This document shows, piece after piece, positions 34,235 through 44,120 of a stretch of DNA of 51,267 nucleotides. The first letter of the stretch is position 1. Each line of letters starts with the position of its first letter. The translations under genes were made by a program, and so were the position numbers. The DNA is from Paenibacillus sp. GTDB lineage: Bacteria > Bacillota > Bacilli > Paenibacillales > Paenibacillaceae. The notes under the pieces were generated by a model. The model did not search any database. It worked only from the letters and a program-made list of their open reading frames with translations, and had not been told where the DNA came from. Where the stretch lies: the NCBI GenBank assembly GCA_031254035.1, contig JAIRVF010000121.1:1-51267 (forward strand), given 5' to 3'.

Positions 34235-35851
34235 ATGTCAAAAAGACTTTTAAGTTTGACACTCGTCCTGATGCTTGCAAGCACGCTGCTTTCCGCATGC
34301 GGGGGTTCAGGTCCGGGCACTAAAGAAGAGAAAGCAGCAGGTGGAGCGGCCGAAACTCCAACCAATAAGGTGGAAGTGACCACCAACCAATATGGTGACA
34401 CTGGCGGATTAAAACTGCCACTCGTGGATAAGCCAACAACGATTACCTGGATGGTTGTCAGCGATACTCCGCTTAACGACAAGCTGGTCGCCAAGGAAAT
34501 CGAGAAACGTACGGGAATTACGGTCGATTTCCAAAACTATTCTTCGGCAACATTCCAAGACAAGCTTCGTTTGGTGGTATCGTCCGGCAAGCTCCCGGAT
34601 ATTTTCTCTGGGCTCAGACCGGATGAATTGAAGAAAATCGGCCAGCAAAAAGCGGTCGTGGCCATTAACGACTACGTCGATATGCTGCCAAACTTCAAAA
34701 AACTGTATGTCGATGAAAATCCATGGGTGGCCAATTCATTTGGCGATGAGAACAACAACCTTTATGTATGGCCGATTTACAACATGAACCGGGCCGTTAA
34801 CCACGGCATGATGTACAGAAAAGATATCTTCGAAAAGAACAATATTCCGGAGTGGACCAATACGGAAGAGTTCTACCAGGCGCTGAAAAAATTAAAAGAA
34901 ATTTACCCGGATTCCTTTCCGATGGCTTCCAAAACGAAAGAACTTATCTTTAGTGACCTTGCTTATGGATGGGGCATCGGTAGCGCAAGTTATCCCGCTT
35001 ATTATTCCGAGTCGGATAAAACATGGAAATTTGCCGGCGTGCAGCCTGAGTATAAAGAGATGCTTGATTTCTTGAAAAAGCTGTACAACGAAGGTTTGTT
35101 GGATCAAGAGTTCTTGACCGATACGATGGAATCCTGGACCGCGAAGATGACGACGGATAAATCTTTTGTCACATGGGATTGGATTGGACGTATGGACCTG
35201 TTCTACAACCAAGTAAGCTCGAAAAATCCTGAATACAACTTGCGTTACGGCAATCCGGTTGGACCTACAGGTCATATCCGTACCTTGCCGAAAATCGATG
35301 CCGATTTCGGAATGGCCGTGGCTAATAGCAAAAATAAAGAAGCTGCACTCAAACTGTTAGATTACTTGACCAGTCCGTCGGGTTCTGAGCTGGTTACGCT
35401 TGGTGTCGAAGGCGTAAACTTTAACTTTGACGCAAACGGAAAACCAGTATATCCGGAACTGGCTAATCTTCCTACGGTAGAAATCAAAGCTTTAGAAGAG
35501 AATTACGGCATGTGGGTAGAAGGCATGTACCTGAATCCAGATCATCGCTCAGTGTACTATAACTACACAGAAAAGGAACAAGAGGCTCAGGACAAGATCG
35601 TATCCGCCAACAAATTTGAAGCGCTGGATCCGGTGCTTAATCTGACGGAAGATGAAATCGCGACGATTTCGGAATTGCAAACGGCGATTATCAAATCGAT
35701 GAATGAATTTAATGCGAAGTATATCCTTAACAAAAAATATGGGGATAAAGAATGGAATGACTGGCTGGTAACGGCGGAGAAGATGGGCGCAAGCAAATAC
35801 GCCGAAGTGTATAACGAAGCTCAAAAACGTTTTGAAGCTAATAGCAAGTAA
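34235..35851 (+). CDS. LplA-type sugar-binding lipoprotein
   Basis: About 538 residues. A lipoprotein signal peptide ends at LLSAC (lipobox) before a Gly/Ser spacer. The rest is the large family-1 solute-binding fold typical of LplA/YtcQ proteins in Paenibacillus: ITWMVVSDTPLNDKLVAKEIEKRTGI near the start, YGWGIGSASYPAYY and LLDYLTSPSGSELVTLGVEGVNF. The ATG at 34235 follows AAGGGGGG; the longer open frame upstream lacks a site. It heads a co-directional run and should present an oligosaccharide to the two permeases that follow. No ATPase gene is in the run; such importers usually share an MsmX-type ATPase. The ligand is unknown. Confidence 0.93.
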   Translation: MSKRLLSLTLVLMLASTLLSACGGSGPGTKEEKAAGGAAETPTNKVEVTTNQYGDTGGLKLPLVDKPTTITWMVVSDTPLNDKLVAKEIEKRTGITVDFQNYSSATFQDKLRLVVSSGKLPDIFSGLRPDELKKIGQQKAVVAINDYVDMLPNFKKLYVDENPWVANSFGDENNNLYVWPIYNMNRAVNHGMMYRKDIFEKNNIPEWTNTEEFYQALKKLKEIYPDSFPMASKTKELIFSDLAYGWGIGSASYPAYYSESDKTWKFAGVQPEYKEMLDFLKKLYNEGLLDQEFLTDTMESWTAKMTTDKSFVTWDWIGRMDLFYNQVSSKNPEYNLRYGNPVGPTGHIRTLPKIDADFGMAVANSKNKEAALKLLDYLTSPSGSELVTLGVEGVNFNFDANGKPVYPELANLPTVEIKALEENYGMWVEGMYLNPDHRSVYYNYTEKEQEAQDKIVSANKFEALDPVLNLTEDEIATISELQTAIIKSMNEFNAKYILNKKYGDKEWNDWLVTAEKMGASKYAEVYNEAQKRFEANSK

Positions 35852-35921
35852 AAGTAAGTAAAAGTAAGTAAGAAAAAGCAGTATTGAGCTCAACTTATAC
35901 CATAGCAAGATCACCATGATG

Positions 35922-35957
35922 AATGGCACGAAGAACATTGATGTTCCAAGTGCCATT
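35922..35957 (+). other. mRNA hairpin between binding-protein and permease genes
   Basis: AATGGCAC (35922-35929) pairs with GTGCCATT (35950-35957), enclosing GAACAT-TG-ATGTTC. There is no T-run, so it more likely protects the upstream mRNA end than terminates. A tandem GTAAGTAAAA repeat lies at about 35847-35875. Confidence 0.65.
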
Positions 35958-35983
35958 TATAATCTTTCAGGAGGAGAAGAGAC

Positions 35984-36961
35984 GTGCCAAACCCTAACAC
36001 GGAGAAGATCCTTACAGTGAATAAGACCACGCTATCGTCACGGATATCCGCGTCGCTGGTGGGAACGCTCAAGCATATCAAGCGCGATAGACAACTGTTG
36101 CTCCTCTTTCTGCCATGCCTCGTATTTTATATTATTTTTCGTTATGGGCCGTTGTACGGCTTGATTATCGCATTCAAAGACTACAACGTATTCGAAGGCA
36201 TTATGGGCAGTAAATGGGTAGGACTCAAGCATTTTATCAAGTTTTTCTCAAGCAACGATTTCGTCCTGTTGTTCAAAAACACGCTGTCGCTCGGTTTCTT
36301 GACTTTAATATTCGGATTTCCGATTCCGATTTTGCTTGCGATATCGCTGAATGAGTTGCGGGTGAAATGGCTGAAAAAATCCATTCAGACGCTTACTTAT
36401 TTGCCGGCGTTTTTGTCGGTCGTCATTATATGCAGCATGGTCATTGACTTTTTGTCTCCAGGCACCGGCTTGATCAACAAGCTGATTGCCGCGCTCGGAT
36501 TTGAGAAGATTTATTTTCTGATTATGCCAGAGTGGTTCCGAACCATCTATGTCTCGTCGGATATTTGGGCAACCATGGGTTATGAAGCCATCATTTATCT
36601 AGCCGCGATCGCCGGTATTAATCCAACGTTGTATGAAGCGGCCAGAGTGGATGGATGCAGCAGATTAAAAAGCTTGTGGCATATTACGATTCCAAGCCTG
36701 ATGCCGACGATCCTGATCATGTTCATTTTGAAAACAGGCAGCATGATTCGAATTGGATATGAGAAGGTATTGCTGCTATATACTCCGACGACATATGATG
36801 TGGCGGATGTATTCTCCACTTATGTGTACAGGAAAGGATTGATTGAATCGAACTATAGCTATGCTGCCGCTGTTGGCATGTTTGAAGCCTTGGTTGCGAT
36901 GACCATGCTGCTGTCAGCAAACTTCATAAGCAAAAAAGCTGGAGGTAAAGGGCTATGGTAG
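35984..36961 (+). CDS. LplB-type ABC sugar permease
   Basis: 325 residues with six membrane helices. It begins LLLLFLPCLVFYIIFRYGPLYGLIIAFKDYN, the hallmark of LplB/YtcP-type permeases, and the EAA loop is YEAARVDGCSRLKSLWHITIPSLMPT. The GTG start is preceded by AGGAGGAG. It overlaps the next gene by seven bases, which implies translational coupling. It forms the membrane heterodimer with the following permease. Confidence 0.94.
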   Translation: MPNPNTEKILTVNKTTLSSRISASLVGTLKHIKRDRQLLLLFLPCLVFYIIFRYGPLYGLIIAFKDYNVFEGIMGSKWVGLKHFIKFFSSNDFVLLFKNTLSLGFLTLIFGFPIPILLAISLNELRVKWLKKSIQTLTYLPAFLSVVIICSMVIDFLSPGTGLINKLIAALGFEKIYFLIMPEWFRTIYVSSDIWATMGYEAIIYLAAIAGINPTLYEAARVDGCSRLKSLWHITIPSLMPTILIMFILKTGSMIRIGYEKVLLLYTPTTYDVADVFSTYVYRKGLIESNYSYAAAVGMFEALVAMTMLLSANFISKKAGGKGLW

Positions 36962-37818
36962 GAGAATCAAAAGCCAATCTATTCGGGATCATCAATGGTC
37001 TGCTCCTATGCTGCATTGCATTAATTACGGTTTATCCGATTGTTTATATTTTTTCGATATCTATAAGCGACACGGCTTCGGTGGTACAGGGGAAAGTGAC
37101 CTTGTTTCCCAAGGGCATTAACTTTGACGCCTACATCGAGGTTTTGAAGGACCAAAAGATACCTAGAGCGTATCTAAACACGATCTTTTATACGGCATTC
37201 GGAACCTTCGTCAACCTGCTTTTAACTTCAATCGCAGCTTATCCATTGTCCCGTCCTGACTTCATATGGCGCAAATATTGGATGTTTGGCATTGTTTTAA
37301 CGATGTTCCTCAATCCAGGCATCATTCCAAACTATCTGATCGTGCAAGGGCTTGGACTTACGGATACGGTATGGGCGCTGGTTATCCCGAATGCGATTTG
37401 GACGATGGAACTCATCATTCTCAAAAGCTTCTATGAAAATATGTCCTCGCAGGTTCGGGAGGCAGCGGTGATTGACGGTGCTTCAGAATACCGGATCTTG
37501 TTCCAAATTTTGATTCCGCTGTCTAAACCGGCGTTGGCATCGATCGGGCTCTTTTATTTCATGGGACACTGGAACAGCTTTTTCCTCCCGATGATTTATT
37601 TGAACGATTCCAGCATGTATCCGCTACAGGTCGTGCTTAGGGATATGCTCATATTTGATGAAGGCAGCGGCAAAAACTTGGTCGACGCGGCAGCACTTGC
37701 CCCACAGGCGAAGAAAAATGCAACGATCGTGCTGTCGATGATACCTGTTTTAATGATCTACCCATTTGTTCAGAAATATTTTGCAAAGGGCGTCATGTTG
37801 GGTTCCGAGAAGGGATGA
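36955..37818 (+). CDS. LplC-type ABC sugar permease
   Basis: 287 residues, six helices, with the EAA loop REAAVIDGASEYRILFQILIPLSKPALASIGLFY and the family ending KYFAKGVMLGSEKG. GGAGGTAAAGG lies inside the end of the preceding gene. It completes the LplABC-type importer. Confidence 0.94.
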   Translation: MVGESKANLFGIINGLLLCCIALITVYPIVYIFSISISDTASVVQGKVTLFPKGINFDAYIEVLKDQKIPRAYLNTIFYTAFGTFVNLLLTSIAAYPLSRPDFIWRKYWMFGIVLTMFLNPGIIPNYLIVQGLGLTDTVWALVIPNAIWTMELIILKSFYENMSSQVREAAVIDGASEYRILFQILIPLSKPALASIGLFYFMGHWNSFFLPMIYLNDSSMYPLQVVLRDMLIFDEGSGKNLVDAAALAPQAKKNATIVLSMIPVLMIYPFVQKYFAKGVMLGSEKG

Positions 37819-37867
37819 GTTATGTATAATGATTGGATAACCAACAGTGAGAAAGGATGACTATAAC

Positions 37868-40108
37868 TTGAAGCGTTTTTTTACGAATTTGGGTATCGTA
37901 CAGATCTTTGGTTCGTTACTCTTAGTCATCGGAATCATGTATATATCCAATTATTTTGTATATAAAAACTCCATCTCAGGTGTTTATGACAAAGTCGCAC
38001 AAAACAACAATCTTGCGGTTAAGACAACGATTCAATCCTTTGACGACAGTTTCCGTTCGATCAATAACATAATCCATTCCATTCATGGACTTCCCTATAA
38101 CAGTCTGGAATCGGAAGAAGACGGGCGTATTGATATGGTAAAGGTGTACACGATGCAGGATAGCATTGCTACGCTCGTCTCTTCGGTGGATTTTATAGAA
38201 GAAGTGATCGTATTTTACGATGACTATGATCTTGCTATCACCTCACTCGGTACAAGTAGCCTCAAAGATTTGTTCCAAAATAAATACAAGCATGATTTGT
38301 ATAACGAGAGCTATTGGCGGACGTACACGAAGGGGGAAAATACGTTTAAGATGTTGCCTGGCCAATATTTTAAAGTTGCAACGAACTCCTCCTGGCAAAG
38401 GAAAAAGCTGATGGTCGCCATTGGCGGCAACAAGATCCGCATCTCGAACAAAAATATTATCATCTTAATTGATGAGGCAGCTTTATTGAAGCATGTGAAC
38501 CAGAAACTGATGATTCCGGGCGGTTCACTGATCGTACTCGATCAGGATCGCAGTGTCATTCTTAGTACAGACTCAAGCACCAATCTATCTGGAGTGCTGG
38601 ACGAGGTCTATTTCAATTCGTCGCAGGAGGCCTCCTTAAAGAAAGAAGATTATCAATATAACTTTTATAAGTCGGATTTGAACGATTTTGTTTATATCAA
38701 TAAAGTTCCGTACCAATTCCAGAATATCAATTCCGTCATCAAAGCCAACGAGATGATTATGATATCAGCCATTATCTGCGCGATTCTGTTATCCGTTCTT
38801 CTTAGCATTTATTTGAACAGACCGGTCAAAAAAATTATTCACCAGCTTGGTGGTGGCAGCAGCAGAGGGAATGATTTTCGGAAAATTTTAAGCGGTGTTG
38901 TAAAAATGCAGATGGAACTCGACAAGGCCAAGCAGCAATTAAAAAATGCAGAGTCGGAAGCGCGTAGAAGTGTATTTTTGCAGGCTGTTGATGAATACGT
39001 TTTCGATCCGCAGCATGGATTGCAGCCTAGCTATAGCGATTTGGTGCGAGGGAAATATTTTGTCCTGATGATGGTTCATTTGGATTTGAAGGATAAGGAG
39101 CAGGCACCAATGCCGGTAGAGGTAATTGCAGCGGTATTGGATACGGCTTTGCGGAAGGATCATAATGATGTCCAGGTGTTTTATGACAAAAGCATGCATT
39201 TTGTTGCGCTTATTGGCATGGGGCAGCCGAAGGACCGCGCTATTTTGCTAAAGGGATTGAAAGGGCTGTTTGCGGGTCTCGAGCAGGAAAGCTTGTCGGC
39301 TTATTCCGTGTGGGCGAGCGTAAGCGAGCTATATGCTGCTGAGCTGAAAAATTATAAGTTGGCCTACCGCAGCGCCATGAATGGCTTGTTGTACAGGGCC
39401 GTGAATGAAACGTCCCATGTGCTTGATGCAGAGAAGATTCATTACGGATGGAGCATGTATTTCCCTTTTGACAAAATCGAGAAGCTTTCTAACTATCTAT
39501 CAAACGGCAAGCTGCATGAAGGCAAGGAGATCATTTCGGAGACGCTACAGAAAAACGCCAGCCGTAATGTCCACCAGCACCAAATGGCGCATATCGCCAA
39601 AACCATGTTCCTGTACATACTGAGAAACGTAAATCCTACTGCCAACCAAGATGATGAAATGTATAAGCTGGAGCAGCGGTTTTTGCAAAAAATCGATAGC
39701 GCTCATGATTATATGGAAATCGAGCATGCGCTGATCGAAGCAGCTAAACATATTGCGAAGTACAGCAAACCGGAGGAAACGAATAAGCTAAATCCCGGGT
39801 TTATTTCACAGTACATCGAACTGCATTATATGGAAAATTTATATTTGGATCATATTGCGGAGATCGTGGAAACCTCGCCGAAATATTTTTCGAGTTATTT
39901 TAAAAAGACGTTTGGCATCAATTATGTCGAGTATCTCAATAAGGTGAGGTTGTCGCATGCCAAGGAATTGTTGAAGGACAGCACCTTATCAATCGGCGAA
40001 ATCGGGGAGAAAACGGGATATTTGAACTCCTCGACCTTTACGACGACCTTCAAAAAGTATGTTGGCATTTCTCCAAGTGAATATCGAAAACAGCATGCAA
40101 ATGAATAA
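37868..40108 (+). CDS. Membrane-bound AraC-family regulator (YesS type)
   Basis: About 746 residues. Membrane helices at about 7-29 and 295-317 enclose an extracellular Cache-like sensor. A linker follows, then a cytoplasmic region and a C-terminal AraC DNA-binding domain (about 650-743; ISQYIELHYMENLYLDHIAEIVETSPKYFSSYFKKTFG and ending GYLNSSTFTTTFKKYVGISPSEYRK). The size and layout match B. subtilis YesS, which controls pectin-derived sugar genes. It should sense a sugar outside the cell or the loaded binding protein and switch on this operon. The start is probably the TTG at 37868 (AAAGGA ten bases upstream); the GTG at 37847 has no site. Confidence 0.88.
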   Translation: MKRFFTNLGIVQIFGSLLLVIGIMYISNYFVYKNSISGVYDKVAQNNNLAVKTTIQSFDDSFRSINNIIHSIHGLPYNSLESEEDGRIDMVKVYTMQDSIATLVSSVDFIEEVIVFYDDYDLAITSLGTSSLKDLFQNKYKHDLYNESYWRTYTKGENTFKMLPGQYFKVATNSSWQRKKLMVAIGGNKIRISNKNIIILIDEAALLKHVNQKLMIPGGSLIVLDQDRSVILSTDSSTNLSGVLDEVYFNSSQEASLKKEDYQYNFYKSDLNDFVYINKVPYQFQNINSVIKANEMIMISAIICAILLSVLLSIYLNRPVKKIIHQLGGGSSRGNDFRKILSGVVKMQMELDKAKQQLKNAESEARRSVFLQAVDEYVFDPQHGLQPSYSDLVRGKYFVLMMVHLDLKDKEQAPMPVEVIAAVLDTALRKDHNDVQVFYDKSMHFVALIGMGQPKDRAILLKGLKGLFAGLEQESLSAYSVWASVSELYAAELKNYKLAYRSAMNGLLYRAVNETSHVLDAEKIHYGWSMYFPFDKIEKLSNYLSNGKLHEGKEIISETLQKNASRNVHQHQMAHIAKTMFLYILRNVNPTANQDDEMYKLEQRFLQKIDSAHDYMEIEHALIEAAKHIAKYSKPEETNKLNPGFISQYIELHYMENLYLDHIAEIVETSPKYFSSYFKKTFGINYVEYLNKVRLSHAKELLKDSTLSIGEIGEKTGYLNSSTFTTTFKKYVGISPSEYRKQHANE

Positions 40109-40126
40109 TTTGGAGTGAACGACGAG

Positions 40127-41122
40127 ATGAAGACAATTACGACACAAAAAGGAAATATTATTATCGCGGAGCGGGAAAAACCGGAGTTGTTGAAAGGTCA
40201 TGTGCTCGTTCGGACGACATATTCAGCCATCAGCCCCGGCACGGAAATGATTTTTGTCAGGCAGGCGTCCGCTGAGCCCGTTACGCTTGGCTACAATGCG
40301 GTGGGTATTGTCGAGCAGGTCGGAGAAGGCGTCACCCATATTAAGGCGGGGCAGCTTGTGGCATGTTATGGCGCGCCATATGTGCATCATGCGGAATGGC
40401 TGGCGGTTCCGGCGAATTTGGTTGCTGCCGTTCCCGATCATGTTGACCCGAAGGAGGCTGCTTTTGCCGGTCTCGGGGCAATTGCCATTCATGCGCTCCG
40501 CATGGCGGATTTGCGGTTTGGGGAGTCGGTGCTCGTTGTTGGGCTTGGTATCCTTGGCAACCTTATCGCGCAGATCGCTCAAGCGGCTGCTTACAGAACC
40601 GTAGGTTTGGATGTAAGGGGCGACCGTGTTGCCATGCTGCAGGAGCGCGGACTAGCTCATGTATATCAGAGCCAGGCTGAAATGGAAGAGCGGCTTCTCG
40701 ATGCAGTAGGACGTTTCGGGGCGGATGCGGTATTGCACTGCGCGAGTGGCCCTGGGGGGCAGCTTATCAACAGTTCGCTGGGCTGGATTCGTGATCGCGG
40801 AAAAATCGTCATTGTCGGCGATTTGACGGCCGAGTTTTCCAGGGAGCTGATGTTTGGAAAAGAAGCGCAGGTGCTTATATCGCGCGCAGGCGGCCCAGGC
40901 CGGTATGATGCTAGTTATGAGCGGGAAAACCGGGATTATCCGGTTGGTTATGTCCGCTGGACGGAAGGCCGAAATGTAGAGGAATATATCCGTTTACTAG
41001 CAGAAGGGCGTATCTCTATCAAGAAATTGATCACGAACGTATATTCATTTGATGAGGCTGTAGAAGCCTACGAAAATTATAGAAGACCAACGGAAACGAT
41101 TGGGACCGTCTTTAAATATTGA
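40127..41122 (+). CDS. Medium-chain dehydrogenase/reductase (sugar or polyol dehydrogenase-like)
   Basis: About 331 residues with an MDR fold: GroES-like part with YSAISPGTEMIFV and GYNAVGIVEQVGEGVTHIKAGQLVACYG, and a Rossmann part with VLVVGLGILGNLIAQIA and LDVRGDR. The catalytic-zinc Cys is replaced by Ser in YSAISPGTE, as in the BchC/zinc-lacking branch, and the structural-zinc lobe is absent. It probably oxidises or reduces a sugar derivative from the imported substrate (inference). It follows the regulator gene within 20 bp. The ATG at 40127 is preferred to the GTG at 40115, which overlaps the GGAG. Confidence 0.85.
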   Translation: MKTITTQKGNIIIAEREKPELLKGHVLVRTTYSAISPGTEMIFVRQASAEPVTLGYNAVGIVEQVGEGVTHIKAGQLVACYGAPYVHHAEWLAVPANLVAAVPDHVDPKEAAFAGLGAIAIHALRMADLRFGESVLVVGLGILGNLIAQIAQAAAYRTVGLDVRGDRVAMLQERGLAHVYQSQAEMEERLLDAVGRFGADAVLHCASGPGGQLINSSLGWIRDRGKIVIVGDLTAEFSRELMFGKEAQVLISRAGGPGRYDASYERENRDYPVGYVRWTEGRNVEEYIRLLAEGRISIKKLITNVYSFDEAVEAYENYRRPTETIGTVFKY

Positions 41123-41168
41123 GCTAGAAAATTGGCTCAACATCGGGATCAGTGCTTAACAAAAAAAG

Positions 41169-41197
41169 CGAAGGTAGCGGAGGGGAAGGAATCGATT
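41169..41197 (+). repeat. Partial dispersed repeat that supplies a ribosome binding site
   Basis: GCGAAGGTAGCGGAGGGGAA then GGAATCGATT matches the first 27-29 bases of the 99-bp intergenic unit (33783-; right-flank copy ending at 49029). Its GGAGGGG/AAGGA lies directly before the ATG at 41199 and is the only ribosome site of that gene. Confidence 0.75.
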
Positions 41198-41198
41198 C

Positions 41199-42398
41199 AT
41201 GACAAACCATCAGCCAGAAATTCGCCATATCGCAAACCGTGCGGAACTGGAAGCCGTTTACGATATTTTGGGAGATGTATTTCCCGATGGAAGGGATTTT
41301 TTCCAAAAGCGTTTGGATCATGATTCGGCTTACGAATTATCTACCACCTGGATCGCCATGCAGCAGGGAGATATCGCCTCAACGATTCAAGTCTTCCCTT
41401 TCGCCAGCCGCATTGAGGATGTGGCGTTAAAAATTGGGGGGATTGGGAGTGTGGCGACGGTTCCCGCGTTCCGCGGGCAAGGGCATTGCATCCAAATATT
41501 ACACCGTATCAGCGCATGGATGGAGCAGCAAGAATATGATCTTTCCTTGTTGTTTGCTGTCATCAATCCATTTTATGAGAAAGTGGGTTGGAGTACCGTA
41601 CCGGAAACGATGTATGAAATGAGCAGGGCAGACAGCATGGTCGAAACCAGCTCGGAGTATGATTTTATTCCGTTTGATCCGTCCTATACGGAAGTCATTT
41701 CCGGCATTTATGAACAATTTAATTCAAGCGTAACCGGTACAGTCAATAGGGCGCGGGGCCATTGGAACGACCGTTTGAATTGGCCGAAATGGCAGGCTTC
41801 TTCCTGTCTGCTGGCGGTACGAAACGGAGTTGTTGTGGCTTATGGCCATATCTCCGAGACAGCGGCGGACGGGGAGGCTTATTTAGATGAACTATGTTAT
41901 GCCAAGGGCGAGGAGCAGGCGGTAATCCCTTTATTTCATGCACTCTCCAAGCAGCGACCGGAAGCGGAGCGCATTTTGGTTAACCTTCCGGGCGATCATG
42001 TTTTGATCAAAAACCTCTCCTCGTGGGGAGCTTTGCAGAAGACATTGCCTTATATGATGTGGAAAATCATCAGATTCCAGCCTTTACTGACCAAGCTGGC
42101 TCCTGTTTTCCGCAGAAGGCTGCAAAACAGCGGCGAGTTTGCGGGCGCATCCCTTGAGATCGAATGGGAATATGATGGAAAAAAGGCATTTTTCCATTAT
42201 TCAAACGGGGAAGTTACCGTCGAACCGAATCCACGCGAAGGTGCTGAATACTTGCATATTGGCTTAACCCAAAAGCAGTTTGTAAGTTTGCTGCTGCACG
42301 GATATGGAAGCTCTGATGCGGAAACGCTGCGTTTTCCTGTGCTTGAGGTTCTTTTTCCCAAGCAAAACTTCGTGTTTTATCTTATGGATCGATTTTAA
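41199..42398 (+). CDS. GNAT acetyltransferase, Eis-like, with SCP2-type C-terminal domain
   Basis: 399 residues. The N-terminal GNAT fold has the acetyl-CoA loop VATVPAFRGQGHCIQIL (motif A, RGQGH) at about 86-102; a second degenerate GNAT-like part follows to about 280. The C-terminal segment (about 300-399, ASLEIEWEYDGKKAFFHYSNGEVTVEPNPREGAEYLHIGLTQKQF) resembles the SCP2 domain of Eis-type enzymes. Acetyl acceptor unknown. Its ribosome site lies in a truncated repeat. It sits between the dehydrogenase and the cohesin genes in one direction with short gaps, so it probably belongs to the same operon. Confidence 0.85.
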   Translation: MTNHQPEIRHIANRAELEAVYDILGDVFPDGRDFFQKRLDHDSAYELSTTWIAMQQGDIASTIQVFPFASRIEDVALKIGGIGSVATVPAFRGQGHCIQILHRISAWMEQQEYDLSLLFAVINPFYEKVGWSTVPETMYEMSRADSMVETSSEYDFIPFDPSYTEVISGIYEQFNSSVTGTVNRARGHWNDRLNWPKWQASSCLLAVRNGVVVAYGHISETAADGEAYLDELCYAKGEEQAVIPLFHALSKQRPEAERILVNLPGDHVLIKNLSSWGALQKTLPYMMWKIIRFQPLLTKLAPVFRRRLQNSGEFAGASLEIEWEYDGKKAFFHYSNGEVTVEPNPREGAEYLHIGLTQKQFVSLLLHGYGSSDAETLRFPVLEVLFPKQNFVFYLMDRF

Positions 42399-42428
42399 AA
42401 GTTTGATCCGCAGAAAGGAGAGATCAGG

Positions 42429-44108
42429 ATGAAAAAAATGATGTTCGCCCTTTGTCTGATCCTGTTCAGCGGGACGCTTTTCACCTTCGGAAGTATGGAC
42501 GCCAAGGCGGCGGAGGGGCCCCGGGTTACTCTCGGCAGTTCTTCAAACAGCGTTCAAGTTGGTGACACGTTCAAAGTGCAGGTGAGTGGGGGAAATTTCA
42601 ATGATCTATTTGGAATTGAGGTTTCGTTAACGTATGACCCCCAGGCATTGCGGATGCTGGATGTGAAGGCCGGTGACGGGTACGATACTTTTGGCGCTTA
42701 CACAAATGATGCCAACGAGGGAAAGCTTTATATCCCTGTGCTGAGAAAACAGCTGCAAGGAAATCCGCAGGCATCTGTTCGCCTGGCTGAAATTACGTTT
42801 AAGGCGCTGCAGGAAAAACAGGCCGCAGTCGAGATTCGGCATGTGAAAGTCGTGACCAGTGAAAGAGTTGCTAATGGGCAAGGTTACAAAGATTTGAAAG
42901 TGCTTACATCTGGAGTTGGCGAAGCCATAACGTTTAAAATTTCGAAGCAGGATGACCGAAATCCGTCTCCGGGATCGGGGTCAGGTTCAGGGTCAGGTTC
43001 AGGATCGGGCAGCATGAGCGGGCAGACAGGAACCAATAATTCGCCTAGTTCGAGCAAGGAATCGGTTCTGAATATGGATGCCGTTTTGAAGGAAAAGGAC
43101 CCGGTACGTGCCGCGGAGATGTTGCAAACCTTGCTAAACGGGTTGAAATCGGAACCGGCTTCAGCGGACAAGGAGGTTATGCAGAAGGCGGCGTTATCCA
43201 TCCTTGAAAAATTATCTTCTATCCCTGTAAACAAAGAGGGCGCGGATACCTATGTGATAGCACCAGAGGATGTGAGCAAACGGAATGCGCTTTTGGCGGG
43301 TCTAAAAGCATCCCTGTCTCAATGGAAGATGAGCACTGCGGAAATCAATAAGATCGAGCTCAATGCGGTGATGGAATATGCGCTGGGCGGACGTGATGCC
43401 AACAAACTGGCTGTATATCGCTATAACGCGAATACGTCTGCTTGGGAATATGTCAGGGAAGCCGACCATGAGGCGCAGGCGGGGGAATTCGTGGTGGTTG
43501 TAAAGCAGGCCGGGACTTACCGTGTGATGGAATACACCAAGTCGTATGGAGATATCTCCGGCATTTATCCGGAAGCTCGATATGCGATTGAGGTTTTGAC
43601 CGCGAAGCATATCGTGAAAGGGGCTTCAGAGACGTTATTTTCACCGGGCAAATCAGTGACTCGCGGGGAATTTTCCTCCATGATCATGAGGGCGCTTTCC
43701 TTGGATCGGATTGTGACGGATCGTAAGGAAGAGGCTGCGTATTCGGACGTTAGAAAGGGCGATTGGTATTACGAAGACGTAAAAACAATGCATCAGCTTC
43801 AAATCATCAAAGGTTATGATGATGGCACATTCAGACCGAATGATCCAGTGACCCGTGAGCAGATGGTCGTCATGATGATGAATGCATTACAAGCCCAAGG
43901 CCAAGTTCCGGATGGCAATGCGCAGGCTTCAGCCAAGCCGTTTGCCGATCAACAGGCGATTAGTTCTTGGGCTACATCATCGGTAAACCTGGCAAAAGAA
44001 ATGAAGATCATCTCGGGTACGGGTGAAAACCTGTTTATGCCGAAACAGTCTTCAAATCGTGCGGATACGGCCGTGTTCATTTGGAAAATGCTTCAGCATT
44101 CGAAATAA
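42429..44108 (+). CDS. S-layer-anchored cohesin protein (scaffoldin-like anchor)
   Basis: 559 residues. Signal peptide (1-28, ending AKA-A). Residues about 32-172 form a cohesin domain: VQVGDTFKVQVSGGNFNDL, FGIEVSLTYDPQALRMLDV and the closing AEITFKAL strand match type I/II cohesins. A (Gly-Ser)n linker (180-210) and a mixed region (215-370) follow. Three SLH domains (372-425, 437-487, 500-555) end the protein, with TRGE, TREQ and NRAD at the positions of the TRAE motif. The organisation (cohesin outside, SLH on the wall) is that of cellulosome anchoring proteins such as OlpA. AAAGGAGA precedes the ATG. The two genes that follow encode dockerin-bearing partners. Confidence 0.9.
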   Translation: MKKMMFALCLILFSGTLFTFGSMDAKAAEGPRVTLGSSSNSVQVGDTFKVQVSGGNFNDLFGIEVSLTYDPQALRMLDVKAGDGYDTFGAYTNDANEGKLYIPVLRKQLQGNPQASVRLAEITFKALQEKQAAVEIRHVKVVTSERVANGQGYKDLKVLTSGVGEAITFKISKQDDRNPSPGSGSGSGSGSGSGSMSGQTGTNNSPSSSKESVLNMDAVLKEKDPVRAAEMLQTLLNGLKSEPASADKEVMQKAALSILEKLSSIPVNKEGADTYVIAPEDVSKRNALLAGLKASLSQWKMSTAEINKIELNAVMEYALGGRDANKLAVYRYNANTSAWEYVREADHEAQAGEFVVVVKQAGTYRVMEYTKSYGDISGIYPEARYAIEVLTAKHIVKGASETLFSPGKSVTRGEFSSMIMRALSLDRIVTDRKEEAAYSDVRKGDWYYEDVKTMHQLQIIKGYDDGTFRPNDPVTREQMVVMMMNALQAQGQVPDGNAQASAKPFADQQAISSWATSSVNLAKEMKIISGTGENLFMPKQSSNRADTAVFIWKMLQHSK

Positions 44109-44120
44109 GGGGGGTTGCTT

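Noticed and set aside
42951..43020. GGATCGGGTTCAGG-type tandem DNA repeat
   Set aside because: It encodes the Gly-Ser linker of the cohesin protein and needs no separate explanation.
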